From Deltaproteobacteria bacterium (GTDB taxonomy: Bacteria > Desulfobacterota > GWC2-55-46 > JADFVP01), in the NCBI GenBank assembly GCA_024275855.1, contig JAJRYL010000310.1, positions 1-8,783 of the forward strand: a DNA stretch of 8,783 nt, given 5' to 3'. Both the position numbers and the translations under genes were made by a program. The notes beneath the pieces are model-generated. The model saw only the letters and a program-made list of their open reading frames with translations, did no database searches and was not told the origin of the DNA. Below, piece by piece: positions 1 to 7,225 of this stretch; position 1 is the stretch's first letter, and each line of letters opens with the position of its first letter.

Positions 1-329
1 ATGTAGCGCGACGTAAGCTCTATGTCGCTGACTACCTCTACGCCCTTTGCCTTCGCCATTACTATAAGCGGATCGATACGCGCGACCCCGGGGCTCGCCA
101 CCAGCATATCGGCACTGTCGAGCACAAGCGCCGGGTCGGTATCGGGGATAAAACCGGCCCCAAGCCCTGTAAGTTCAGCCAAAGCCGGAATCTCCGGGGC
201 CGCCTTTCTGTCGGTAGCGATTACCGCAGCCCCGCACTTGAGTAGAAAGCGCGCGGCCGCCACGCCCGAAACTCCGAGCCCGGCGACAACCACTTTTTTC
301 AAACGAAGTTCTTCAGTAGCGCTTTCCAA
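1..329 (-). CDS. murD: UDP-N-acetylmuramoyl-L-alanine--D-glutamate ligase, N-terminal part (cut by window edge)
   Basis: MurD adds D-glutamate to UDP-MurNAc-L-Ala in the cytoplasm using ATP. Only about 109 N-terminal residues are present; the frame is open to base 1, so the central ATPase and C-terminal domains lie outside. The visible part is the Rossmann-like UDP-binding domain: KKVVVAGLGVSG at residues 11-22 is the glycine-rich loop, an acidic residue ends the second strand (ATD, 38-40), and VASPGV at 77-82 is the family's conserved segment. I place the start at the TTG at 329 because GGAGGT (341-336), the strongest Shine-Dalgarno match in the window, lies 6 nt upstream and the core then begins after about 10 residues, as is usual. 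The alternative is the ATG at 416, which overlaps the mraY stop as ATGA but has a weak ribosome site and would add 29 residues that match nothing I know in the family. The next TTG upstream (332) is only 3 nt from the ribosome site. Confidence 0.9.
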   Translation of the reverse strand, partial: MESATEELRLKKVVVAGLGVSGVAAARFLLKCGAAVIATDRKAAPEIPALAELTGLGAGFIPDTDPALVLDSADMLVASPGVARIDPLIVMAKAKGVEVVSDIELTSRY

Positions 330-412
330 CAAACAACCTCCCGCCTTAAAGACGGCCTGCTTATCGGTTATATGCCCCTTAAGGGCAGCCGTTGTATGAA
401 CTCTTCCGGTTA

Positions 413-1486
413 TCATCTTATCTTAAGAGTACTTATAGCCAGCAACGCCAGCATTATAGAAATTATCCAGAACCTGACAATTATCTTCGGCTCCGCCCAC
501 CCCTTCAATTCGTAGTGGTGGTGTATGGGCGCCATAGCGAAAACCCTTTTGCCCGTTAGCTTAAAAGAGGCCACCTGCGTTATAACCGAGAGCGCCTCTA
601 CAACGAAGATACCGCCGACGATCAGGAGCAAAAATTCCTGCTTGGTCATAACCGCCAACATTCCGAGCGCGCCGCCGAGCGGCAGCGAACCGACGTCTCC
701 CATAAAGACCTGCGCCGGATAGGTATTGAACCACAAAAAACCGAGGCTCGCCCCTGTCATAGAGGCCGCAAAGACCGAAAGCTCACCTGCCATAGGCACG
801 TGTATAACCTGCAGGTAACCGGCAATCTTCAAATGCCCTACCACGTACGCCAGAAGCATAAAGGTTCCGGCAGAGATTATCATCGGGCCTATCGCCAACC
901 CGTCAAGACCGTCGGTAAGATTTACGGCGTTCGAGGTGCCTACGATTACCAGCACCGAAAAAGGCACGTAGAGCCAACCGAGATCAAAGGCCACTCCTTT
1001 AAAGAACGGCAGGCTTACCCCTGTATCGAAGTCCGTATAATAATAGAGCGCGAGCGAGGCGACCAGAGCCACTGCTATCTGGCCTGCTATCTTGGTAGAG
1101 GCCCTTAAGCCCCCGGTTCTGCTTATGACCTTCGAGTAATCGTCGAGAAAACCGATTAAGCACATTCCGACCGTGACAAAAGAGATTATCCATATATAGG
1201 CGTTGCCGAGGTTGCCCCACAAGAGCACCGAGAGCATCACCACCACTATTATAAGCGTACCACCCATTGTCGGCGTTCCGGACTTTGTCGAATGGCTCGG
1301 CGGGCCGTCTCCGCGCACCACTTCGCCAACCCGCATATACTTCAACTTCTTTATTATATACGGCCCGAATAACAACGAAAGAACCAGCGCCGTAACCATT
1401 GCGTAGATAGTCCTGAACGTAATGTACTGAAATACGTTGAAGATGGTGTGGTACTTCGCGAACGGATATAAGAGGTAGTAGAGCAT
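413..1486 (-). CDS. mraY: Phospho-N-acetylmuramoyl-pentapeptide-transferase (MraY)
   Basis: MraY is the integral membrane enzyme that transfers phospho-MurNAc-pentapeptide from UDP to undecaprenyl phosphate, giving lipid I. The 357-residue length is normal, and about ten hydrophobic segments can be followed through the protein. Family motifs are all present: [12 protein letters not shown] (65-76), the Mg-binding pair in GFLDDYSK (D115, D116), [13 protein letters not shown] (186-198), [15 protein letters not shown] (253-267, D264) and the cytoplasmic triple histidine [12 protein letters not shown] (H322-H324). The N-terminus [10 protein letters not shown] followed by YITFRTIYA resembles deltaproteobacterial MraY. 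The ATG at 1486 is supported by this N-terminal match, yet no good Shine-Dalgarno lies in front of it; the nearest GAGG is 15 nt away, at the edge of the palindrome array. Its TGA stop overlaps a possible murD ATG by 4 nt. Confidence 0.97.
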   Translation of the reverse strand: MLYYLLYPFAKYHTIFNVFQYITFRTIYAMVTALVLSLLFGPYIIKKLKYMRVGEVVRGDGPPSHSTKSGTPTMGGTLIIVVVMLSVLLWGNLGNAYIWIISFVTVGMCLIGFLDDYSKVISRTGGLRASTKIAGQIAVALVASLALYYYTDFDTGVSLPFFKGVAFDLGWLYVPFSVLVIVGTSNAVNLTDGLDGLAIGPMIISAGTFMLLAYVVGHLKIAGYLQVIHVPMAGELSVFAASMTGASLGFLWFNTYPAQVFMGDVGSLPLGGALGMLAVMTKQEFLLLIVGGIFVVEALSVITQVASFKLTGKRVFAMAPIHHHYELKGWAEPKIIVRFWIISIMLALLAISTLKIR

Positions 1487-1496
1487 CTGTTATTTA

Positions 1497-1659
1497 AGTA
1501 ACCTCTGAATAATTCGTCCCTGACTTATTCAGAGACGAAAAAGAAAAAATGTGATTTTTCTTTTTCTCACCTAATCAAGAACTTATAGTTATTGATTAGG
1601 ACGACACTTCCCTGTGTCGCGCGAAGGTCTGAATAAATCAGACCTTCCTTTAGTAACCT
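1497..1659. repeat. Array of five adjacent palindromes between murF and mraY, flanked by an 8-bp direct repeat
   Basis: The spacer holds five inverted repeats separated by only 1-3 nt. On the plus strand they are: 1503-1534 (10-bp arms CTCTGAATAA/TTATTCAGAG, 12-nt loop); 1537-1566 (12-bp arms GAAAAAGAAAAA/TTTTTCTTTTTC, 6-nt loop); 1570-1600 (CCTAATCAA/TTGATTAGG, then one G-A mismatch, then AACT/AGTT around TAT); 1602-1619 (CGACAC/GTGTCG); and 1623-1647 (10-bp arms GAAGGTCTGA/TCAGACCTTC, 5-nt loop). The motif AGTAACCT occurs at 1497-1504 and again at 1652-1659, just outside the array. The outermost palindromes share TCTGAATAA. No protein is encoded here. It could be a small non-autonomous mobile or REP/MITE-like element with a target duplication, or a structured leader RNA. 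The palindromes are seen directly; both interpretations are inference. Confidence 0.85.
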
Positions 1660-1669
1660 TACCCGCCTG

Positions 1670-3079
1670 TTAAAGCGCCGCACTTCTGTTTTCACAGCTT
1701 CTCTTTATCGCCTCTGCAAGCGTCTCGAACCTCACGCCGCGAGACGCCTTTACCAGCACCGTATCTCCGGGCTCTATCAACGAATCGAGCACCTCTGTTG
1801 CCGTCTCTTTTTTAGAAAACTTAAAGGCGCAAGCCGAATCTAAACCTGATAAAAGCGCACCATGTATAACTTCATCCGCCATATCCCCTATTACCACTAA
1901 AATATCTATACCAAGCTCTACCGCCCTTTTGCCTATTGCCGCGTGGGCGCACGGGGCAACAGCGCCAAGCTCCAACATGTCTCCAACCACGGCGACCTTT
2001 CTGCCGCTCGCCATCGAGAGCGTTAGAAACGCCGCCTCCATCGAGTCGGGGTTGGCGTTATAGGTATCGTCTATAACCGTTACATTGCCTACCCTCGATA
2101 CGCTAAGCCTGCCCGCGACCGGCTCAAACTTTTCAAGCCCCTCTTTTATATCCGCTATTCCCGCACCGAGCGGCAGCGAGGCGGCTATTGCGGCGGCGCC
2201 GTTAAGCACGTTGCACAACGCCGGGCTTTTAAGCCTTACGCTTACCGTCTCTCCCTTAACGTTATACTCAACATCGACTCCGCCAAGCCCTTCGAGAACG
2301 GAATACGTTTTTACCGAAACGTCGGAGGGTTTATTAAGACTGAAGGTAACGGTCTTTATATCCCTGCCGAGCACGGACTCTTCAAAGGTCTTTTTCACAA
2401 GCTCGTCGTCTAAGTTGACCACACGCACGCACGCCGGGGCCGGGTCCATAAAGAGGGCCGCCTTGGCCTTTGCAACGCCTTTTGTGTCGCCTAAAGTCTC
2501 AAGATGCCCTGAACCTATATTCGTAATCAGCGCGACATCGGGCGCGGCCATTTCAACAAGCGCGCTCATCTCCCACGGCTCCGAGATTCCAAGCTCTACG
2601 ACAGCCGCCTTATGTTCCGGCTTAAGCCTGAAGAGCGTAAGCGGAAGCCCGATAAGATTGTTCTTGTTGCCTTCGGTCTTTAAGACGGAGCGTGAGCATG
2701 AAAGTATTGAGGCTATCATCTCGCGGGTCGTGCTCTTGCCTGTCGTTCCGCTGACAGCTACAAGAGGTATAGAAGAGGCTGCGCGTACGAAAGCGGCCAT
2801 AAGCCCAAGCGCGCCCGTACTCTCTTCAACCGATATAAGAGGCACAGAGTCCGGCAGGTCGAAACCGGTTCTTTCAACGACAACCGCAACCGCGCCCTTC
2901 TCTACGGCTTCGTCTATAAAAGCGTGTCCGTCGAAGTTAGGGCCTTTTATCGCGAAGAAAAGATCGCCCGCCTTAACAGTACGAGAATCGATTGAAACGC
3001 CGGTTACGCGAAGCTCCGCGGTGCCTGAGAGAAGCTTTCCCCTTACCGCTTCTACTATTTCGTTTATCGAAAAGTCCAT
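1670..3079 (-). CDS. murF: UDP-N-acetylmuramoyl-tripeptide--D-alanyl-D-alanine ligase (MurF)
   Basis: MurF is the cytoplasmic ATP-dependent ligase that adds D-Ala-D-Ala to UDP-MurNAc-tripeptide, completing the pentapeptide precursor. The 469 residues are a typical length. The N-terminal substrate domain contains DSRTVKAGDLFFAIKG (31-46). The P-loop is SGTTGKSTT (110-118), followed by TEGNKNNLIGLPLTL (135-149), VVELGISEPWEM (160-171) and ITNIGSGHLETLG (185-197). Lysines in GVAKAKAALF (201-210) mark the site of the usual carbamylated lysine. DDTYNANPDSM (337-347) and GDMLELG (366-372) identify MurF rather than MurE or MurC, and KASRGVRFE (444-452) closes the C-terminal domain. Small departures from the most common family wording are SGTTGKS in the P-loop and GSGH where GSAH is usual; neither removes a catalytic residue. 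The ATG at 3079 has AAGGG about 10 nt upstream. A 98-nt gap separates it from murE. Confidence 0.97.
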   Translation of the reverse strand: MDFSINEIVEAVRGKLLSGTAELRVTGVSIDSRTVKAGDLFFAIKGPNFDGHAFIDEAVEKGAVAVVVERTGFDLPDSVPLISVEESTGALGLMAAFVRAASSIPLVAVSGTTGKSTTREMIASILSCSRSVLKTEGNKNNLIGLPLTLFRLKPEHKAAVVELGISEPWEMSALVEMAAPDVALITNIGSGHLETLGDTKGVAKAKAALFMDPAPACVRVVNLDDELVKKTFEESVLGRDIKTVTFSLNKPSDVSVKTYSVLEGLGGVDVEYNVKGETVSVRLKSPALCNVLNGAAAIAASLPLGAGIADIKEGLEKFEPVAGRLSVSRVGNVTVIDDTYNANPDSMEAAFLTLSMASGRKVAVVGDMLELGAVAPCAHAAIGKRAVELGIDILVVIGDMADEVIHGALLSGLDSACAFKFSKKETATEVLDSLIEPGDTVLVKASRGVRFETLAEAIKRSCENRSAAL

Positions 3080-3177
3080 TACAACAGAACCCTTATTAAG
3101 TTTAATCCGTTACGGCAGGACGTATTTAAGACCCCCGTTGCACGGCGATAAATAAAGCTTAAACCGGATACGAATGC

Positions 3178-4284
3178 CTACACCGTAAGTTGCGTAACAG
3201 CCGCCTTAAGCTCTTCAACATCGTCAAAATGGAACCTTCTGCCGTGTACTATCTGATAATCTTCGTGCCCTTTACCGGCTACTAAAAGAGTGTCCGATGT
3301 TTTGGCCGAAGCGTTGAGCAGCGAGACAGCGTGACGTATAGCCTCTCTTCTGTCCTCTATAACCATAAAGCACTTTTCGCCCTCTTCGGGCATGCTCTCC
3401 GGTTCTACCCTTTTTATTCCCTCCAAACCCGCTGTCACCATCTCTATTATCGCACGCGGAGATTCTTCTCTCGGATTGTCCGTAGTTACTATCGAAACCG
3501 TAGAGTAACGTCCGGCTACGCGGGCCATCTCGGGGCGCTTGGCGTGGTCGCGGTCTCCGCCGCAACCGAAGACTGTAACAATACGCCCCTTTGTAAGACG
3601 CTTCAGTTCTATAAGCACACGCTCCAAAGCGTCCGGCGTATGGGCGTAATCTACATACGCGCTAAATCCGGCACCCGGCAGACCAACTTGCTCCAACCTG
3701 CCCGGTATCTTTTTTAAGGCGTTAATACCGCGCCCGATTACGGAACACTCAACCCCGAGCGAGTAAGTTACAGATGCCTCCGCCAGAATATTATAGAGGT
3801 TATACTCGCCAATAAGCCCGGAGGCAATCTTTATAATCCCGCGCTCCGTCTCTACAACCACCCTTATGCCCCGCTTTTCAAGTTCAAACTCAACGGGACG
3901 CATCTGCGCCCCGGCGTCGAGACCGTAAGTTAACGAAAACGGAAGCTCGCCATATAACCGACGCCCCCATATATCGTCTATATTTATAACAGGGTCTGTA
4001 ACGGCTCTTGCCTCGCCGCCGTTCTTCTGCTCTCCGTTACTCTTTAGGAGTGAAAAGAGCAGGGACTTGGCCTGAAAGTACTCCTCCATATTTTTATGAT
4101 AATCGAGGTGCTCGTGCGTAAGGTTTGTAAATACCGTAGCGCTGAACCTGCAGCTATCAACCCTCTTCTGCTCAAGCGCATGAGAGGAGACCTCCATAAC
4201 GCAGTGCGTAACACCCGCGTCCACCATCTCTTTCAATATCCGGTGCAGGGTTACCGGCCCCGGCGTTGTGTGGGTAGCCGGCAC
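3178..4284 (-). CDS. murE: UDP-N-acetylmuramoyl-L-alanyl-D-glutamate--2,6-diaminopimelate ligase, C-terminal part of a frameshifted murE
   Basis: This frame carries the rest of MurE, which adds meso-diaminopimelate to UDP-MurNAc-L-Ala-D-Glu. It begins inside the central domain, with VPATHTTPGPV continuing exactly where the upstream frame loses homology. It then shows MEVSSHAL (30-37), FTNLTHEHLDYHK (52-64), the carbamylated-lysine region YFQAKSLLF (69-77), GEYNLYN (159-165), DYAHTPDAL (212-220), FGCGGDRD (239-246), DNPR (269-272) and GKGHEDYQ (337-344). DNPR is the established signature of the diaminopimelate-adding type, as opposed to the lysine-adding type. The first codon of the open frame is a GTG at 4284, but there is no convincing ribosome site, and a protein starting here would lack the P-loop and so could not act as a ligase. 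I read it as the downstream half of one gene of about 528 codons, not a separate gene. It overlaps the upstream fragment by 34 nt. Confidence 0.93.
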   Translation of the reverse strand: MPATHTTPGPVTLHRILKEMVDAGVTHCVMEVSSHALEQKRVDSCRFSATVFTNLTHEHLDYHKNMEEYFQAKSLLFSLLKSNGEQKNGGEARAVTDPVINIDDIWGRRLYGELPFSLTYGLDAGAQMRPVEFELEKRGIRVVVETERGIIKIASGLIGEYNLYNILAEASVTYSLGVECSVIGRGINALKKIPGRLEQVGLPGAGFSAYVDYAHTPDALERVLIELKRLTKGRIVTVFGCGGDRDHAKRPEMARVAGRYSTVSIVTTDNPREESPRAIIEMVTAGLEGIKRVEPESMPEEGEKCFMVIEDRREAIRHAVSLLNASAKTSDTLLVAGKGHEDYQIVHGRRFHFDDVEELKAAVTQLTV

Positions 4285-4763
4285 TGTTTACCGGCGTACC
4301 TGTAATTTATAGTACCTATTACGCCTACGGAGAATCCGGCCTCCTGTAAGATAGACTCCACAATATAGGCCACCGTGGTCTTACCGTTGGTGCCTGTTAT
4401 TCCTATTAATGCAAGCGCCTCGGAAGGCGAGCCGTAAAAGCGGCTCGAAAGAACACTAAGCGCCTCTCTGACGTTATCTACCGTTACAGTCGTAACGCCG
4501 AAAAAGACCGGCGCATCCGCTTTAGGACAGCCTGCGGCCTCCTCTTCTTTTTCTCTCGCTTCTCTCTCTACAACAACGCAGCTTGCGCCACGCTTAACAG
4601 CGTCGCCTAAAAAATCGCCCCCGTCAGCCCTCTGTCCGGCTACCGCCACAAAGAGCCCGCCGGCCTCTACGCTCCTTGAGTCGAAGTGGATTCCCGTTAC
4701 CTCGACATCGTCGGAGCCGTTCACCAGGTAATCGAGGCCGCCTATAAGCTCTTTAAGTCTCAT
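4251..4763 (-). CDS. murE: MurE, N-terminal part (UDP-binding domain and P-loop), cut short by a frameshift
   Basis: This is the true start of murE. The ATG at 4763 is preceded by GGAG with 5-nt spacing. The N-terminal Mur ligase domain includes TGIHFDSRSVEAGGLFVAVAG (residues 23-43, compare DSRxVxxGxLFVA in the family), and a charged loop at about 66-83 looks longer than usual. The P-loop GITGTNGKTT lies at 121-130, and GVIGTINYRYAGK at 147-159 is the next conserved stretch. After K159 the frame reads 11 residues without family resemblance and stops at 4251. The expected continuation, PATHTTPGPV, is in the other frame from 4284. Restoring one base near 4285-4289, for example one more A in the AAA run, would give GK-x-VPATHTTPG with the family's usual spacing. 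In an essential gene inside an intact cluster, a sequencing or assembly indel is the simplest explanation; a real mutation cannot be excluded. Confidence 0.93.
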   Translation of the reverse strand: MRLKELIGGLDYLVNGSDDVEVTGIHFDSRSVEAGGLFVAVAGQRADGGDFLGDAVKRGASCVVVEREAREKEEEAAGCPKADAPVFFGVTTVTVDNVREALSVLSSRFYGSPSEALALIGITGTNGKTTVAYIVESILQEAGFSVGVIGTINYRYAGKQCRLPTQRRGR

Positions 4764-4835
4764 TCAATCTCCGGTAGGCTTTTTACCGCCTTCTAAGGGA
4801 AGGCCCCGTCTTCTAAGCCGTTTCTTTAAACCCGG

Positions 4836-6872
4836 CTACCTGAACCAGACAACAATAGATTCGTGTTCAGATACGACCCTGCCGGTTGCCGGCTTCTGGT
4901 TATACCCCCTGCCGCCGCCCCTGAACTCAACCTCTACATTCGCCTTGTTCGCAAACCTCAAAACGCTCCTCATGCTTTTACCGGTAAAGTCCGGCATGGT
5001 TACCTCATGCGAAAGCCGCGCTTCGCCGTCGCGTAACCGCCCTTGCGTACCGGTCGTTCTTCCGCGGGCTTTCAGCACTTTTAAACCGGCCCCCGCACCA
5101 CTGGCCAGTTTGAAACGGATTTCGGCCTTTTCGGCCACGGGCCCGTCTATAGGGTTGTCCGGAAAGATGCCCATATACGAAAGGCTCTGATCGGCTATAG
5201 CGGCAAAGACCGGCCCCGCCACTGTGCCGCCGTGGTAATGCTTTCCGGCCGGTTCATCAAGCGCTACGTAAATAACAAGCTTCGGGTTTCGTGCCGGAAC
5301 AAAACCGAGAAAAGAGGCTATATAACCGTTTTTCTGATAACCGCCGTGAACAAGATCCGGTTTTTGCGCCGTTCCGGTCTTGCCGGCTACGCTAAATGAG
5401 CCGGATGCCGCTAAAACACCGGTTCCGCCAGGCTCTGTTACGGCTATCAGCATGTCGGTAACTACCTTCGCCGTTTCGGCGCTTACCACCCTTCTGACAA
5501 TCGCGGGATTCGTCTCGCGTATAGTCTCGCCCCTCGGATCCATAATAGACTTTACTATATAGGGGCGCATTAAGAACCCTCCGTTGGCGATCGCGGATAA
5601 GGCCGTTACCAACTGAACCCCGGTTGTCGAGATACCCTGACCGAAACTGACCGTTTCGAGCGTAACCTTGGACCAGTCGGAGTAATGGCTGAGCCTGCCC
5701 GACGCCTCGCCGGGAAGATCGACCCCTGTCTTATTCGCGAAACCGAAAGCTCTAAGGTACCTGTAGAGCCGTTCGGGGCCGAGCTTGCGCCCTATCTTTA
5801 ACGAACCTATATTGCTCGAATACTTGAGTATCTGCGCTACCGAGAGCCAACCGTGCTGCCTGCTGTCGTGTATGATACGGTTGGCAACTTTGTACTTGCC
5901 GTTTTCGCAGTAAATTATATCGTTAGGCTCTACAACCCCTTCCTCAATGGCGGCTGCCATTAAAAACGACTTTAATACGCTGCCGGGTTCGCTGACGTCG
6001 GTAACACCCTTGTCGCGCCACTGGGCGGGAGAGAATTTTCTGTAGTTATTGGGGTCGAACGTAGGCATGTTGGCAAGAGCGATAACCTCACCGGTGTACG
6101 GGTTCATAACAATAGCCATACCGCCCTTCGAGCCGCTCTTGTCGATAGCCGCCTTAAGCTCTTTTTCTGCGATATACTGAATGCTCTTATCTATAGTCAG
6201 CTCTACCCTGAGCCCTTCTATAGGTGCTGTCTTGTCGGCATCTTCGAACATAAGAAGCCTGCCTTTGGCATCCCTCTCTCCGGCGACCTTGCGTACGGAA
6301 CCGCGCAACACGTCGTCATAATAAAGCTCAAGCCCCTCAAGCCCGGTCGAATCGACCCCGGTAAAACCGATCAGGTTCGAGGCGAGCGATCCGTTGGGAT
6401 AGTACCGCCGGGGCTCTTTAACCAGATTTATGCCGTCAATTGAGAGCACCCGCTCTCTGCTTTCACCGGTAAGGTCAATCTGGCGCTTGAGCCAGACAAA
6501 CGCCCTTTTGGAACGAAGCCTCGACTCTAACTTTCGCGCGTCGAGCCCGAGCAGAACGGAGAGTTTTCTGGCCGCCGACCCCGGAGACTTTATCTCCGCC
6601 GGTTTCGCGTAAACAGAGTCCACGTTTACGCTTACGGCAAGCTCGTTACTGTTTCTGTCATAAATATCGCCGCGCTTGGAGCTTACCGTTATAGAGGTTA
6701 TGTGCTGGTCGTCGGCTCTCTTTTTATACGCTTCGCTTCCGATGATCTGAAGATGAAAGGCTCTGGCCAATATTGCCGCAAAGAGGCAGAGCAGAACCGC
6801 TGTAACGAAAAAAAGACGGCCCTTTATCTGCCCGACACCGGACTTTGCCTTCCTGGCAGCTCTGCGCTTCAT
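4836..6872 (-). CDS. ftsI: Septal peptidoglycan transpeptidase FtsI / PBP3 (class B PBP) with PASTA domain
   Basis: This is a class B penicillin-binding protein that cross-links peptide stems at the division septum. It has 678 residues. A short basic cytoplasmic tail (MKRRAARKAK) is followed by one membrane anchor at about 19-38, then the PBP dimerisation domain (conserved KRGDIYDRN near 66-74). The transpeptidase domain has the nucleophile motif SVLK (S298, K301, within EPGSVLKSF), SSN (352-354) and KTGTAQKP (498-505). After a linker rich in Gly, Arg and Ala (about 590-622), a C-terminal PASTA repeat begins at MPDFTGKS (626-633) and ends with VVSEHESIVVWF. A PASTA-bearing FtsI in this position is known from deltaproteobacteria and from Firmicutes Spo/Pbp forms; E. 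coli FtsI lacks it. The SVLK tetrad differs from the common STMK/STFK but keeps both catalytic residues. The start ATG overlaps the ftsL stop as ATGA, with AGGTGG 10 nt upstream, so translation is probably coupled. Confidence 0.96.
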   Translation of the reverse strand: MKRRAARKAKSGVGQIKGRLFFVTAVLLCLFAAILARAFHLQIIGSEAYKKRADDQHITSITVSSKRGDIYDRNSNELAVSVNVDSVYAKPAEIKSPGSAARKLSVLLGLDARKLESRLRSKRAFVWLKRQIDLTGESRERVLSIDGINLVKEPRRYYPNGSLASNLIGFTGVDSTGLEGLELYYDDVLRGSVRKVAGERDAKGRLLMFEDADKTAPIEGLRVELTIDKSIQYIAEKELKAAIDKSGSKGGMAIVMNPYTGEVIALANMPTFDPNNYRKFSPAQWRDKGVTDVSEPGSVLKSFLMAAAIEEGVVEPNDIIYCENGKYKVANRIIHDSRQHGWLSVAQILKYSSNIGSLKIGRKLGPERLYRYLRAFGFANKTGVDLPGEASGRLSHYSDWSKVTLETVSFGQGISTTGVQLVTALSAIANGGFLMRPYIVKSIMDPRGETIRETNPAIVRRVVSAETAKVVTDMLIAVTEPGGTGVLAASGSFSVAGKTGTAQKPDLVHGGYQKNGYIASFLGFVPARNPKLVIYVALDEPAGKHYHGGTVAGPVFAAIADQSLSYMGIFPDNPIDGPVAEKAEIRFKLASGAGAGLKVLKARGRTTGTQGRLRDGEARLSHEVTMPDFTGKSMRSVLRFANKANVEVEFRGGGRGYNQKPATGRVVSEHESIVVWFR

Positions 6873-7204
6873 CTTATATCGACCACCTGCTCTCTTCTCG
6901 GATAGACAAGGTTAAGCTCCCTTAAAGCTATGCCCTCTATGCGCTTGGGGCTTTTCAGCTTCTCAAACTCTATTATCAGCCTGCGGTTGCGCTCAATAAG
7001 CTTGTCTCTCTTTACGTTCGCGCTCGAAATATCGTAACCGATAGAGACCACGGTTACACGCGACCAGATGTAACCGCAAAGAACGAGCAGGAAGACCGAG
7101 GCCATTAAGACTGCGCTGTAGGTAAAACTCATATCGCGAACGTTACGCCTCGAACGCACCTTCTGCGCGCCGAGCGTTCCTGCCGTACCTGCATTTCTCA
7201 TCAT
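6869..7204 (-). CDS. ftsL: Cell division protein FtsL
   Basis: FtsL is a small bitopic membrane protein of the FtsQLB complex, which licenses septal peptidoglycan synthesis by FtsW-FtsI. The call rests on architecture and position, since FtsL sequences diverge strongly. A basic cytoplasmic tail (KVRSRRNVRD) is followed by one hydrophobic segment (SAVLMASVFLLVLCGYIW, about residues 30-47 from the start used here). A charged, heptad-like coiled-coil stretch of about 27 residues (VKRDKLIERN... to about 87) comes next, then a short tail ending VVDIR. The gene sits between rsmH and ftsI and overlaps ftsI by 4 nt. The start is uncertain: a GTG at 7213 has no ribosome site, while the ATGs at 7204 and 7201 follow a weak GGCGGGT. 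I give the 7204 ATG, which makes 111 residues; 7201 is equally possible. Confidence 0.88.
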   Translation of the reverse strand: MMRNAGTAGTLGAQKVRSRRNVRDMSFTYSAVLMASVFLLVLCGYIWSRVTVVSIGYDISSANVKRDKLIERNRRLIIEFEKLKSPKRIEGIALRELNLVYPRREQVVDIR

Positions 7205-7225
7205 ACCCGCCACAAAACATTAATT

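Noticed and set aside
1537..1566. Intrinsic terminator formed by the GAAAAAGAAAAA/TTTTTCTTTTTC palindrome
   Set aside because: The stem is almost all A-U and not followed by a separate U-run; the T-rich stretch is the stem arm itself. Termination here would also cut off mraY and murD from the operon.
1497..1659. CRISPR array
   Set aside because: The units are different palindromes of different length and sequence, without repeated direct copies and without spacers of uniform length.
2085..3155. Long plus-strand open frame opposite murF (356 codons)
   Set aside because: It is antisense to a clear MurF, is rich in Ser/Thr/Pro/Ala of the kind produced by reverse reading of this codon usage, and has no recognisable domain or ribosome site.
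4282..4295. Programmed -1 ribosomal frameshifting in murE
   Set aside because: The site reads GGT AAA CAG in the first frame, which is not an X-XXY-YYZ slippery heptamer, and slippage of the Lys codon onto TAA would pair poorly. No strong downstream stem or upstream Shine-Dalgarno stimulator is evident. An indel is simpler.
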